A stretch of 5,532 bases of DNA. Source: Alphaproteobacteria bacterium. Lineage in GTDB: Bacteria > Pseudomonadota > Alphaproteobacteria > Reyranellales > Reyranellaceae. Every line of letters begins with the position of its first letter. Within the stretch, counting starts at the first letter, position 1. The position numbers were made by a program, and so were the translations under genes. Location of the stretch: the NCBI GenBank assembly GCA_013290035.1, contig JABCYT010000284.1:1-5532 (forward strand). The letters are read 5' to 3'. The notes below the pieces were generated by a model. The model had not been told where the DNA came from. It was given only the letters and a program-made list of their open reading frames with translations, and made no database searches. Below are positions 1 through 5,532 of the stretch, piece after piece.

Positions 1-224
1 TCTGCGTCGGCAGGCGGGCGCCGGCCGGCACGCCGCCCGCCATCGTCGAGCGGCTCAACAAGGAAGTCGTGGCCGCCCTCGCCTCGCCCGAGGTCAAGGA
101 TCGGCTGGCCGCGCTTGGCGCCGATGCCGCGCCCATGGCAGCCGCCGACTTCGACAAGATGATCGCGCAGGAGCTCAATGACAACGCCCAGCTGGTGAAG
201 CAGGCTGGCATCACGGTGCAATGA
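1..224 (+). CDS. Bug/TctC-family tripartite tricarboxylate transporter substrate-binding protein, C-terminal fragment
   Basis: The 5' end is cut off by the window. The visible frame starts with the full codon at position 3 and ends at TGA 222-224, giving 73 residues of a protein that is normally about 320 long. The visible part contains APAGTPPAIVERLN, then a helix with an EVKDRLAALGA segment, and ends in QLVKQAGITVQ. This matches the C-terminal lobe of Bug (TctC) periplasmic binding proteins, where a PAGTP turn is followed by LN..v..aL..pev..rl...G and a final vk.aGi. Family members bind organic acids or similar small molecules in the periplasm, sometimes for a TctAB permease and often as orphans. 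The signal peptide and ligand-contact residues lie outside the window, so the ligand cannot be guessed. The stop is one base before the start of the methyltransferase gene, so the two are probably co-transcribed. The residues just before PAGTP read CVGRR, which is more polar than the W.G-hydrophobic stretch usually seen there. Confidence 0.87.
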   Translation, partial: CVGRRAPAGTPPAIVERLNKEVVAALASPEVKDRLAALGADAAPMAAADFDKMIAQELNDNAQLVKQAGITVQ

Positions 225-225
225 C

Positions 226-1257
226 ATGACAAACCCGCTTTTGCAGACCACGGTGGTCGGCTCCTATCCGCAGCCCGACTGGCTGGTGAACCGCCAGATG
301 CTCAGCAAGGTCGTGCCGCGCACGCGGCTGCGCGAGATCTGGCGAGTACCAGAGCCGTTCCTCGAACAGGCGCAGGACGACGCCACCTTGCTTGCCATCC
401 GCGACATGGAACGGGCGGGCATCGACATCATCACCGATGGCGAGATGCGGCGCGAGAGCTACTCGAACCGCTTTGCCACGGCGCTGGACGGGATCGACGA
501 CGAGCATCCGGCCGAGATCGTCAACAACCGTGGCCAGAAGACGGCGGTGCCGCGCGTGGTCGGCAAGGTCAGGCGCAGCAAGCCCGTCGAGCTGCGCGAC
601 ATGCAGTTCCTGCGCGCCAACACCGAGCGGCTCGCCAAGATCACCCTGCCCGGCCCCTTCACCATGGGCCAGCAGGTCAAGGACGAGTTCTACAAGGACG
701 CCGAAGCGATGTGCATGGACTACGCCGCCGCGGTGAACGAGGAGGCGCACGAGCTGGTCAAGGCCGGCGCCGACGTGATCCAGCTCGACGAGCCGTGGCT
801 GCGCAACAACCCCGAAGAGGCCAAGCGGTACGCCGTGAAGGTCATCGATCGCGCGCTGCAGGGCATCACGGTTCCGACCGTCGTGCATCTCTGCTTCGGC
901 TACGCCGCCGTGGTGAGGGGCGGCAAGCCGACGGGCTATGCCTTCCTGCCGCAGCTCGCCGACAGCATTGCCCAGCAGATCTCGATCGAATCGGCGCAGC
1001 CCAAGCTCGACCTCGGCGTCCTGAAGGACCTGGCGCCCAAGAAGGTCATGCTGGGCGTGATCGATCTCGACGATCCCGAGATCGAGGCGCCGCAGAAGAT
1101 CGCCGAGCGCATCCGCGCCGGGCTGAAATTCATGGCACCCGACAAGCTCCTGCCCGCGCCCGATTGCGGCATGAAATATCTGCCGCGGGCGACGGCGTTC
1201 GGCAAGCTGAAGTCTTTGGCTGAGGGCGCGGCGATCGTGCGGAAAGAGCTCGGCTAA
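226..1257 (+). CDS. MetE-core (cobalamin-independent methionine synthase II family) zinc methyltransferase
   Basis: This 343-residue protein matches the C-terminal catalytic TIM barrel of cobalamin-independent methionine synthase (MetE, COG0620). It lacks the N-terminal half of the roughly 750-residue full enzyme. Visible landmarks are VVGSYPQP near residue 10 (GSFPQT in MetE), ITDGEMRRESY at 69-79, LPGPFTM at 141-147 and QLDEP at 186-190 (IDEP in MetE). The zinc ligands all appear present: His221 and Cys223 in VVHLCFGY, Glu255 in ISIESA, and Cys314 in APDCGMK. The protein is therefore expected to bind zinc, activate a thiol and act as a cytoplasmic methyl or alkyl transferase. Stand-alone MetE cores include methionine synthases using other methyl donors, and the related epoxyalkane:coenzyme M transferases, so the donor and acceptor are not assigned. 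I use no metE symbol for this reason. The ATG follows the upstream stop by one base and has no clear Shine-Dalgarno, which suggests coupling to the Bug gene. The gene converges on the minus-strand operon. Confidence 0.9.
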   Translation: MTNPLLQTTVVGSYPQPDWLVNRQMLSKVVPRTRLREIWRVPEPFLEQAQDDATLLAIRDMERAGIDIITDGEMRRESYSNRFATALDGIDDEHPAEIVNNRGQKTAVPRVVGKVRRSKPVELRDMQFLRANTERLAKITLPGPFTMGQQVKDEFYKDAEAMCMDYAAAVNEEAHELVKAGADVIQLDEPWLRNNPEEAKRYAVKVIDRALQGITVPTVVHLCFGYAAVVRGGKPTGYAFLPQLADSIAQQISIESAQPKLDLGVLKDLAPKKVMLGVIDLDDPEIEAPQKIAERIRAGLKFMAPDKLLPAPDCGMKYLPRATAFGKLKSLAEGAAIVRKELG

Positions 1258-1263
1258 GTTGCC

Positions 1264-1332
1264 GGGGGCGCGCCACTCCAGTGGCGCGATCATGCATCAA
1301 GAGAAGACGCGCGACTGGAGTCGCGCGCCCCC
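1264..1332. repeat. REP/BIME-like double palindrome between convergent genes
   Basis: Two 25-bp arms (1264-1288 and 1308-1332) are inverted relative to each other around a 19-bp spacer and match at 23 of 25 positions. Each arm is a run of five G (or five C on the right) plus its own perfect palindrome. On the left, CGCGCCACT (1269-1277) pairs with AGTGGCGCG (1280-1288) around CC. On the right, CGCGCGACT (1308-1316) pairs with AGTCGCGCG (1319-1327) around GG. The only two mismatches between arms, 1274/1322 and 1283/1313, are the two halves of one stem pair in each hairpin, so both small hairpins stay perfect. This is the architecture of paired REP sequences (BIMEs). The element nearly fills the gap between two 3' ends, so it could also stop or protect both transcripts. 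Neither side has a clear T-run for a classical intrinsic terminator. Copy number in the genome is unknown from here. Confidence 0.8.
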
Positions 1333-1335
1333 AGC

Positions 1336-1581
1336 TTAGCGTGCGATGACGGTGCCGTCGGGCGCGATCGTCACCATCTTGGGAACATTGCCCTGTGTCG
1401 CGTTACCGACCCACTGCCCGTCCGGACCACGCCGCAGGTCGCGGACGTCCTTGTAGTGCAGCGCCTCGAGATGCGTCTTCACGCCCGCGGTCCCCATCAT
1501 GCCGCCGGGAGCGGACTTGCTCTGCGCCTCGGCCGCGCCGGCGAAGCCGACCGCGGCCAGGACGAGGAGAAGAGTTCTCAT
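1336..1581 (-). CDS. small secreted PepSY-like protein
   Basis: The gene encodes 81 residues. Residues 1-19 look like a Sec signal peptide: Arg2, a hydrophobic core LLLVLAAVGFAGAA at 4-17, and an AEA cleavage site before Gln20. The mature protein would be about 62 residues with no cysteine, in the periplasm or outside. From residue 34 the sequence VKTHLEALHYKDVRDL, then GPDGQWVGNAT, then VTIAPDGTVIAR resembles one PepSY-like unit: a helix ending in a Gy..v..l motif, followed by strands with a dG.w.a.a and a final D.dG.v. The resemblance is judged by eye. PepSY-like modules usually bind or inhibit peptidases or act as small envelope proteins, and no activity is known here. The ATG overlaps the stop of the amidohydrolase gene by four bases (ATGA, 1578-1581). 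A weak AAGGG lies 12 bases upstream, so translation is probably coupled. The stop lies three bases from the repeat element. Confidence 0.75.
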   Translation of the reverse strand: MRTLLLVLAAVGFAGAAEAQSKSAPGGMMGTAGVKTHLEALHYKDVRDLRRGPDGQWVGNATQGNVPKMVTIAPDGTVIAR

Positions 1582-3296
1582 GAGGCGAGTTTACCCTTCA
1601 GAACATGGCCGAAATAGGTACCGGTCGATTCGCCGTCCTCGAACGCCACGGCGCCGTTGACCAGAGTCGCCTTGATACCCTCCGCCTTTTGCACCAGCCG
1701 GCGCGCGCCGCCGGGCAGATCCTTCTCCACCGTGGGCATGGCGGGCCGGATACCGTTCTCCTCGAACAGCACAAGATCGGCCTTGTAGCCCTCGCGCACT
1801 AGGCCGCGGCCCTTGAGCTCCCACGCCACGGCATTGTCGTGCGTCAGTTTTTTCACCGCCTGTTCGAGCGTGAAGGCGCCGCGCTTGCGCACCCAGTAGC
1901 TCAGCAGATGCGTCTGCAGCGAGGAACCCATCTCCTGGCAGACATGGGCGCCCGAGTCGGAGAAGGTCGCGAGCGTGCGCGGGTGCTTCAGGATGCCCAA
2001 AACATCATCGGGCGATTCGTTGACGATCGGCTGGATATAGACCTGATCGTCGTTGGCCAGCGACAGGTCGATCATCACCTCGACCGGATGCTGGCCGCGC
2101 GCCTGGGCGAGCTCGGCCACGGTGGGATCGTCCCAGTCGACGTCCTTCATGGCGAACAGGTTGGCGTAGTCGGGCTTGCGCGGGTCGGTGGTGGCCGCGC
2201 CGCCGCCCTGCACGACGTTGTCGCGCGGCTTCATCTTCGCCTCGGCAGCCACCAGCTCGCGCCGCACCGCCGGGTCGGCCAGCCGGCGCTTCTGCTCGGC
2301 CAGCGGCAGGGCGCGGACCTCGCGCCAGCCCGGCAGCACGTCGAACGGCAGGTACGACTTCAGCGAGAAGATCGCGTTGATCGACTTGGTCGTGCCCTGC
2401 CCGAACATGCGGCCGCCCGCCGCGACCGTGTCGTCGATGTACTTAGTCTGATAGGCGCCGCCCAACGGATCCTCGCCCTGCCGGGTCGCCAGCACGCCGA
2501 ACATGATCGGCCGCTTGAACTGCAAGGCGACCTGCCGCAGCCGCGCCAGGAAGGCGCGATGCCGCGGGCCGCTGGCGATGTCCGGTCCGACCTGGAAGAT
2601 GCCGGCGTCGAGCTCGGCCATGGCGCCGATGATGCGGTCGATCTCCTCCCATTCGGCGATGCGACTCGCGACCGGCGTGTCGTCCGGCGTCACGTGCGTG
2701 GAGGCGCGCGAACTGGAGAAGCCCATGGCGCCCGCCCTGAGCGCCTCCTGCACGGCGGCGGCCATGCGGCTCATGTCCTCCCCGGTCGCCTTTTCCGACA
2801 ATGCGCGCTTGCCCATGACGTACATGCGCAAGGCGGAGTGGCCGATATACATGCCGTAATTGATCGCCTTGGGCAGGCGCTCGACGGTCGCGAGATATTC
2901 CGGGAAGGTCTCCCAGGTCCACTCGATGCCGGCCGCCATCGCCTCGGTCGGGATATCCTCGACGGCGGAAAGACAGCGCGCATACCAGTCGCGGTCCGCG
3001 GGCTTGCAGGGCGCGAGGGCGAAGCCGCAATTGCTCATGATCACCGACGTCACGCCATGCCAGCACGAGCAACTGCCCAGCGGATCCCAGGCGACCTGCG
3101 CGTCCATGTGGGTATGGCCGTCGATGAAGCCCGGCGCCACGATCAGCCCATCGGCATCGATGGTGCGCGCCGCGATGCCGCTGACCCGGCCGATCTCGAC
3201 GATGCGGCCATCCTTGATGCCGAGGTCGGCGCCGAAGCGCGGATTGCCCGAGCCGTCGACGACGCTGCCGCCGCGGATGACGAGGTCGAGTGCCAT
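1578..3296 (-). CDS. N-acyl-D-amino-acid deacylase-like amidohydrolase (amidohydrolase family 3)
   Basis: This 572-residue protein belongs to the amidohydrolase superfamily and resembles D-aminoacylase/N-acyl-D-glutamate deacylase (COG3653). Members hydrolyse amide bonds in the cytoplasm. The N-terminus MALDLVIRGGSVVDGSG starts the small beta-sandwich domain. The metal-binding barrel follows with GFIDGHTHMD at 57-66 (His61, His63), SNCGF with Cys90, and IGHSALR with His153. FSDSGAH at 446-452 carries the likely catalytic Asp447. LTHDNAVAWELKGRGLVREGYKADLVLFE at about 484-512 returns to the sandwich. The two downstream metal histidines of D-aminoacylase are not evident, where the sequence reads GIFQVGPD (232-239) and PIMFGVLATRQ (263-273). 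Substrate and metal use are therefore open. The frame stays open upstream to 3734, but that stretch is a shifted reading of the SnoaL-like gene. The start at 3296 is supported by AAGGA at 3306-3310 and a TGATG overlap with the upstream stop. Confidence 0.9.
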   Translation of the reverse strand: MALDLVIRGGSVVDGSGNPRFGADLGIKDGRIVEIGRVSGIAARTIDADGLIVAPGFIDGHTHMDAQVAWDPLGSCSCWHGVTSVIMSNCGFALAPCKPADRDWYARCLSAVEDIPTEAMAAGIEWTWETFPEYLATVERLPKAINYGMYIGHSALRMYVMGKRALSEKATGEDMSRMAAAVQEALRAGAMGFSSSRASTHVTPDDTPVASRIAEWEEIDRIIGAMAELDAGIFQVGPDIASGPRHRAFLARLRQVALQFKRPIMFGVLATRQGEDPLGGAYQTKYIDDTVAAGGRMFGQGTTKSINAIFSLKSYLPFDVLPGWREVRALPLAEQKRRLADPAVRRELVAAEAKMKPRDNVVQGGGAATTDPRKPDYANLFAMKDVDWDDPTVAELAQARGQHPVEVMIDLSLANDDQVYIQPIVNESPDDVLGILKHPRTLATFSDSGAHVCQEMGSSLQTHLLSYWVRKRGAFTLEQAVKKLTHDNAVAWELKGRGLVREGYKADLVLFEENGIRPAMPTVEKDLPGGARRLVQKAEGIKATLVNGAVAFEDGESTGTYFGHVLKGKLAS

Positions 3297-3706
3297 CAGA
3301 GTCGGTCCTTGTGCTCGACGATCTTCCAGTAGGTATCCTTGGCGCAGATCTTCCCGCCGCGGAACGTATAGATATCGCAGCCCTGGTAGTTCAGGTCCTC
3401 GCCGTCGGCGCCCTTGCCCCGCACGGTCCAGATCGAGATCGCTCGATTGCCGGCGTAGATGTACTCCTTGTGGTCCCAGCGCATGTCGGGAATCACCTTG
3501 AAGCGGTCGGCCAGCGTCTTGCGGATGGTCTCCTTGCCTTTCAAAGTGCGTCCGACCGGCTCCGGCCCGCGCGCCAGCCAGAAGGTGGCATCGTCGGTGA
3601 AATGCTCGGCGATGCGATCGACGTCGCGGCTGTTGAAGGAAGCCGAGATCGCCTTCATGAGTTCCGGCGTGGCGACGTCGGGGTTTGCGGCTGTGATGTC
3701 CGGCAT
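3296..3706 (-). CDS. SnoaL/NTF2-like protein (nuclear transport factor 2 family)
   Basis: This 136-residue protein has the pattern of the SnoaL-like branch of the NTF2 fold. An N-terminal helix (ELMKAISASFNSRDVDRIAEHFTDDATFW, about 15-43) is followed by a GRTLKGKETIRKTLADRF segment at 52-69. Next come strands containing MRWDHKEYIYAGNRAISIWTVRGKG (75-99) and a closing YQGCDIYTFRGGKICAKDTYWKIVE (107-131). The size is typical for a complete one-domain member. The fold forms a pocket used by small isomerases, cyclases, hydrolases and non-catalytic binding proteins, so no reaction is assigned. The frame is open with another ATG at 3763. I chose the ATG at 3706 because GGAGG (3713-3717) sits six bases before it, and because the longer version adds 19 residues not typical of the family. 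It is the first gene of the minus-strand operon, and its stop overlaps the amidohydrolase start by one base. Confidence 0.88.
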   Translation of the reverse strand: MPDITAANPDVATPELMKAISASFNSRDVDRIAEHFTDDATFWLARGPEPVGRTLKGKETIRKTLADRFKVIPDMRWDHKEYIYAGNRAISIWTVRGKGADGEDLNYQGCDIYTFRGGKICAKDTYWKIVEHKDRL

Positions 3707-3712
3707 ACGAAA

Positions 3713-3717
3713 CCTCC
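3713..3717 (-). promoter_or_regulatory. Shine-Dalgarno GGAGG that sets the SnoaL-like start
   Basis: On the minus strand the bases read GAGGGAGG, then six bases, then ATG at 3706. This is the strongest ribosome binding site in the window. It argues for the 136-residue product over the 155-residue version starting at 3763. Confidence 0.75.
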
Positions 3718-3815
3718 CTCGCTGACTGGGCCAAACGATTGCAGGCTTGATGGGGGTCGGCAAGGTTGAACGCAGAAACCTGGCCGCAGGCGTGCTAGCG
3801 TCTGCCCAACAAACT

Positions 3816-3820
3816 GAGGA
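3816..3820 (+). promoter_or_regulatory. Shine-Dalgarno GAGGA that supports the GTG start of the GMC gene
   Basis: GAGGA lies seven bases before the GTG at 3828. The protein from that GTG begins at once with the FAD-binding strand, as GMC enzymes usually do. An alternative in-frame GTG at 3792 would add 12 residues and has no comparable site. Confidence 0.7.
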
Positions 3821-3827
3821 AACGCCT

Positions 3828-5532
3828 GTGTACGACTACATCATCGTGGGCGGCGGCTCGGCCGGCTCGGTCATGGCCCATCGCCTATCGGCCAAGAGCG
3901 CCAACAAAGTGCTGCTGTGCGAGGCCGGCCAGGACACGCCGCCCGGCAAGGAGCCGCCCGAGATCGCCGACAGCTATTCCGGCACGGCCTACTTCGACCC
4001 GCGCTTCCATTGGACCGAGCTCAAGGTCCACACCCAGGTCGTGTCGCACAACAATCCGCAGGAGAACCGGCCGCCACTGCGCAAGTACGAGCAGGCGCGC
4101 GTGCTGGGCGGCGGCTCCTCGATCAACGGCCAGATGGCCAATCGCGGCGCGCCGACCGACTATGACGAGTGGGTGAAGCGCGGCGCCGACGGCTGGGGCT
4201 GGAACGACGTGCTGCCCTACTTCAAGAAGGTCGAGCGCGATCTCGATTTCGACGGGCCGTTCCACGGCAAGGAAGGCCGCATCCCGGTGCGCCGCATCCC
4301 GCCGGAGCATTGGACCGGTCATGCCAAGGCGGTGGCCCAGGGCTTCGAGGCCAAGGGCTTCAAATTCCTGCCCGATCAGAACGGCGAGTTCGTCGAGGGC
4401 TATTTCCCGGTAACCCACTCCAACGCCGAGGAGCGGCGCGTGTCGGCGGCTATGGGCTATCTCGACGCCGAAACGCGCAAGCGCCCCAACCTCACCATCT
4501 CGACCGATACCCAGGTCAAAGGACTGCTGTTCGACGGCACGCGCTGCGTCGGCGTGACCGCCATGGTCGCCGGGCAGGAGCAGGAGTTCCGTGCCAACCG
4601 CGAGGTGATCCTGTCATCGGGCGCCATCCACACGCCAGCCCATCTCATGCGTGCCGGCATCGGCCCGGTGGGGCATTTGAACGACCTCGGCATCCCCGTG
4701 ATCGCGGCCCTCCCCGGCGTCGGCCAGCGCCTGATGGACCATCCCTCGATCGCGCTTTCCTCTTTCATTCGCCGCGGCGCGCGCATGAACCAGCATACGC
4801 GCCGCCACATCCATGTCGGCCTGCGCTACTCCTCGAACCTGCCGGGCGTACCCATGGGCGACATGTTCGTGGCGGTGGTCAGCAAGTCGGCCTGGCATGC
4901 GGTCGGCCAGCAAATCGCCTCGCTGCTCACCTTCATCAACAAGACCTACTCCGAGACCGGACAAGTGAAGCTCGCCTCGCGCGACTACCGGAGCGAACCC
5001 GTCGTCGAGTTCAACCTGCTGTCCGACAAGCGCGACCTCGACCGGTTGATGAGCGGCTTCAAGCTGATGGCGGCGGTGCAGATGACCGACGCGCTGAAGA
5101 AGGTGACGGACGCGCCCTTCCCCGCCGCCTACAGCGACAGGGTGCGGGCGATCGGCGTGGTCAACACCAAGAACAAGGTCCTCACCAGCATCGTCGCCCA
5201 GTTCCTCGAGGGACCGGCGCCCCTGCGGCGCTTCATGATCGACAAGTTCGTGGTCGAGGGTTTCACCTTCGACCAGGTGATGGCCGACGACGAGGCACTG
5301 GAAGCCTTCGTGCGCAAGTCGGCGATCGGCGTCTGGCATGCCTCCTGCACCTGCCGCATGGGCCGCGCCGACGATCCGATGGCGGTGGTGGATACGCAGG
5401 GTCGCGTCAGGGGCGTGCAAGGCCTGCGGGTGGTCGACGCCTCGGTGTTCCCCGTGGTGCCCTGCGCCAATACGAATTTCCCGACCTTGATGACGGCGGA
5501 GAAGATTTCTGACGCCATACTGTCCACTGGCG
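3828..5532 (+). CDS. GMC-family FAD-dependent oxidoreductase (choline/alcohol dehydrogenase-like), 3' end cut by window
   Basis: The frame runs from GTG 3828 to the window edge without a stop, giving 568 residues. The family is usually about 530-570 long, so only a short tail is missing. It is a glucose-methanol-choline oxidoreductase, which uses FAD to oxidise an alcohol to an aldehyde or ketone. The N-terminus YDYIIVGGGSAGSVMA (2-17) is the dinucleotide fold, ending at Glu32 in LLCEAG. GGGSSINGQMANRGAPTDYDEW at 94-115 matches the first GMC signature. GAIHTPAHLMRAGIGP at 265-280 matches the second. GVWHASCTCRMG at 501-512 holds the likely catalytic base His504. PVVPCANTNFPTLMTAEKISDAI at 542-564 carries Asn548, where aryl-alcohol oxidase has a second His and choline-oxidase-like enzymes an Asn. 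There is no signal peptide, so it is probably cytoplasmic. The electron acceptor (oxygen or a quinone/carrier) cannot be told from sequence. It is divergent from the SnoaL-led operon. Confidence 0.92.
   Translation, partial: MYDYIIVGGGSAGSVMAHRLSAKSANKVLLCEAGQDTPPGKEPPEIADSYSGTAYFDPRFHWTELKVHTQVVSHNNPQENRPPLRKYEQARVLGGGSSINGQMANRGAPTDYDEWVKRGADGWGWNDVLPYFKKVERDLDFDGPFHGKEGRIPVRRIPPEHWTGHAKAVAQGFEAKGFKFLPDQNGEFVEGYFPVTHSNAEERRVSAAMGYLDAETRKRPNLTISTDTQVKGLLFDGTRCVGVTAMVAGQEQEFRANREVILSSGAIHTPAHLMRAGIGPVGHLNDLGIPVIAALPGVGQRLMDHPSIALSSFIRRGARMNQHTRRHIHVGLRYSSNLPGVPMGDMFVAVVSKSAWHAVGQQIASLLTFINKTYSETGQVKLASRDYRSEPVVEFNLLSDKRDLDRLMSGFKLMAAVQMTDALKKVTDAPFPAAYSDRVRAIGVVNTKNKVLTSIVAQFLEGPAPLRRFMIDKFVVEGFTFDQVMADDEALEAFVRKSAIGVWHASCTCRMGRADDPMAVVDTQGRVRGVQGLRVVDASVFPVVPCANTNFPTLMTAEKISDAILSTG

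Larger units (their letters stand above)
3707..3827. promoter_or_regulatory. divergent promoter region between the SnoaL-led operon and the GMC gene
   Basis: These 121 bases separate two genes transcribed away from each other, so promoters for both should lie here. For the minus strand, the best pair by eye is TTGCCG (3763-3758) and AATCGT (3740-3735) with a 17-base spacer. It is a weak match to sigma-70 consensus, with 4 of 6 and 3 of 6 bases. For the plus strand there is a TTGAAC at 3766-3771 with no convincing -10 at normal distance. I see no long inverted repeat that would mark an operator, only a 6-bp GCTAGC palindrome at 3794-3799. No riboswitch-like structure is evident. Confidence 0.4.

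Noticed and set aside
211..1293. A 360-residue open frame on the minus strand opposite the MetE-core gene
   Set aside because: It is a mirror of the codon bias of a GC-rich gene. Its sequence is low-complexity in His, Arg, Leu and Val, it shows no recognisable domain, and it would have to begin inside the palindromic repeat.
1258..1335. A classical rho-independent terminator between the convergent genes
   Set aside because: Strong hairpins are present but no T-run follows on either strand, so I describe the structure as a repeat that may also affect transcript ends.
1839..3332. A 497-residue open frame on the plus strand opposite the amidohydrolase
   Set aside because: It is rich in Arg, His, Ala and Asp with no family motifs, and lies fully antisense to a gene with clear catalytic motifs and ribosome binding sites.
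3296..3763. The longer 155-residue version of the SnoaL-like protein starting at 3763
   Set aside because: The added 19 residues do not look like part of the fold and overlap the likely promoter, while the ATG at 3706 has a strong, well-spaced GGAGG.
4614..5420. A 268-residue open frame on the minus strand opposite the GMC gene
   Set aside because: It is antisense to the GMC coding region, biased to His, Val, Gly and Asp, and has no recognisable domain or start signal.
4169..5512. A 447-residue open frame on the plus strand within the GMC gene
   Set aside because: It is a shifted reading of the GMC gene with Arg/Gly/Pro-rich composition. All GMC signatures lie in the other frame, starting at GTG 3828.
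1..5532. A defence system, CRISPR array, phage or insertion-sequence remnant
   Set aside because: There are no regularly spaced direct repeats, transposase or integrase motifs, or nuclease/helicase domains. All sizeable genes are metabolic or transport families.

Overview
This is a high-GC window with very strong G/C third-position bias. The gene types fit an alphaproteobacterium of the Hyphomicrobiales kind (Bradyrhizobium-like or Reyranella-like): a Bug/TctC solute-binding protein, a stand-alone MetE core, a family-3 amidohydrolase, a SnoaL/NTF2-like protein and a GMC oxidoreductase. The taxonomic guess rests on composition and gene repertoire only. A betaproteobacterium, which also carries many Bug proteins, is not excluded. 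There are no tRNA or rRNA genes, CRISPR arrays, transposases or phage genes.

Layout. (1) Positions 1-224 hold the C-terminal end of a periplasmic Bug/TctC-type binding protein on the + strand. One base after its stop, at 226-1257, begins a 343-residue methionine-synthase-II (MetE core) type methyltransferase with a complete His-Cys-Glu-Cys zinc site. (2) The short gap at 1258-1335 lies between convergent genes. Almost all of it is a compact repeat made of two perfect 9-bp-stem hairpins in inverted orientation, resembling a REP/BIME element (1264-1332). (3) Positions 1336-3706 on the - strand form a tightly overlapping three-gene operon. In transcription order it encodes a SnoaL/NTF2-like protein, an N-acyl-D-amino-acid-deacylase-like amidohydrolase and a small secreted PepSY-like protein. 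The junctions are TGATG and ATGA overlaps, which suggest translational coupling. (4) Positions 3707-3827 are a divergent promoter region. (5) From 3828 to the window edge runs a GMC-family FAD alcohol dehydrogenase/oxidase with a GTG start. It is cut off within a few residues of its expected C-terminus.

How the genes may work together. The set looks like accessory small-molecule catabolism: uptake of an organic acid (Bug), oxidation of an alcohol (GMC), hydrolysis of an amide or cyclic amide (amidohydrolase), a small NTF2-fold enzyme or partner, and a zinc-dependent methyl/thiol transferase. No substrate can be read from the sequence, and a shared pathway is inferred from proximity only. The genes are ordinary members of known families. 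The observations most worth following are the double-palindrome repeat with its internally compensated base changes, and the amidohydrolase, which appears to lack two of the usual metal-binding histidines.
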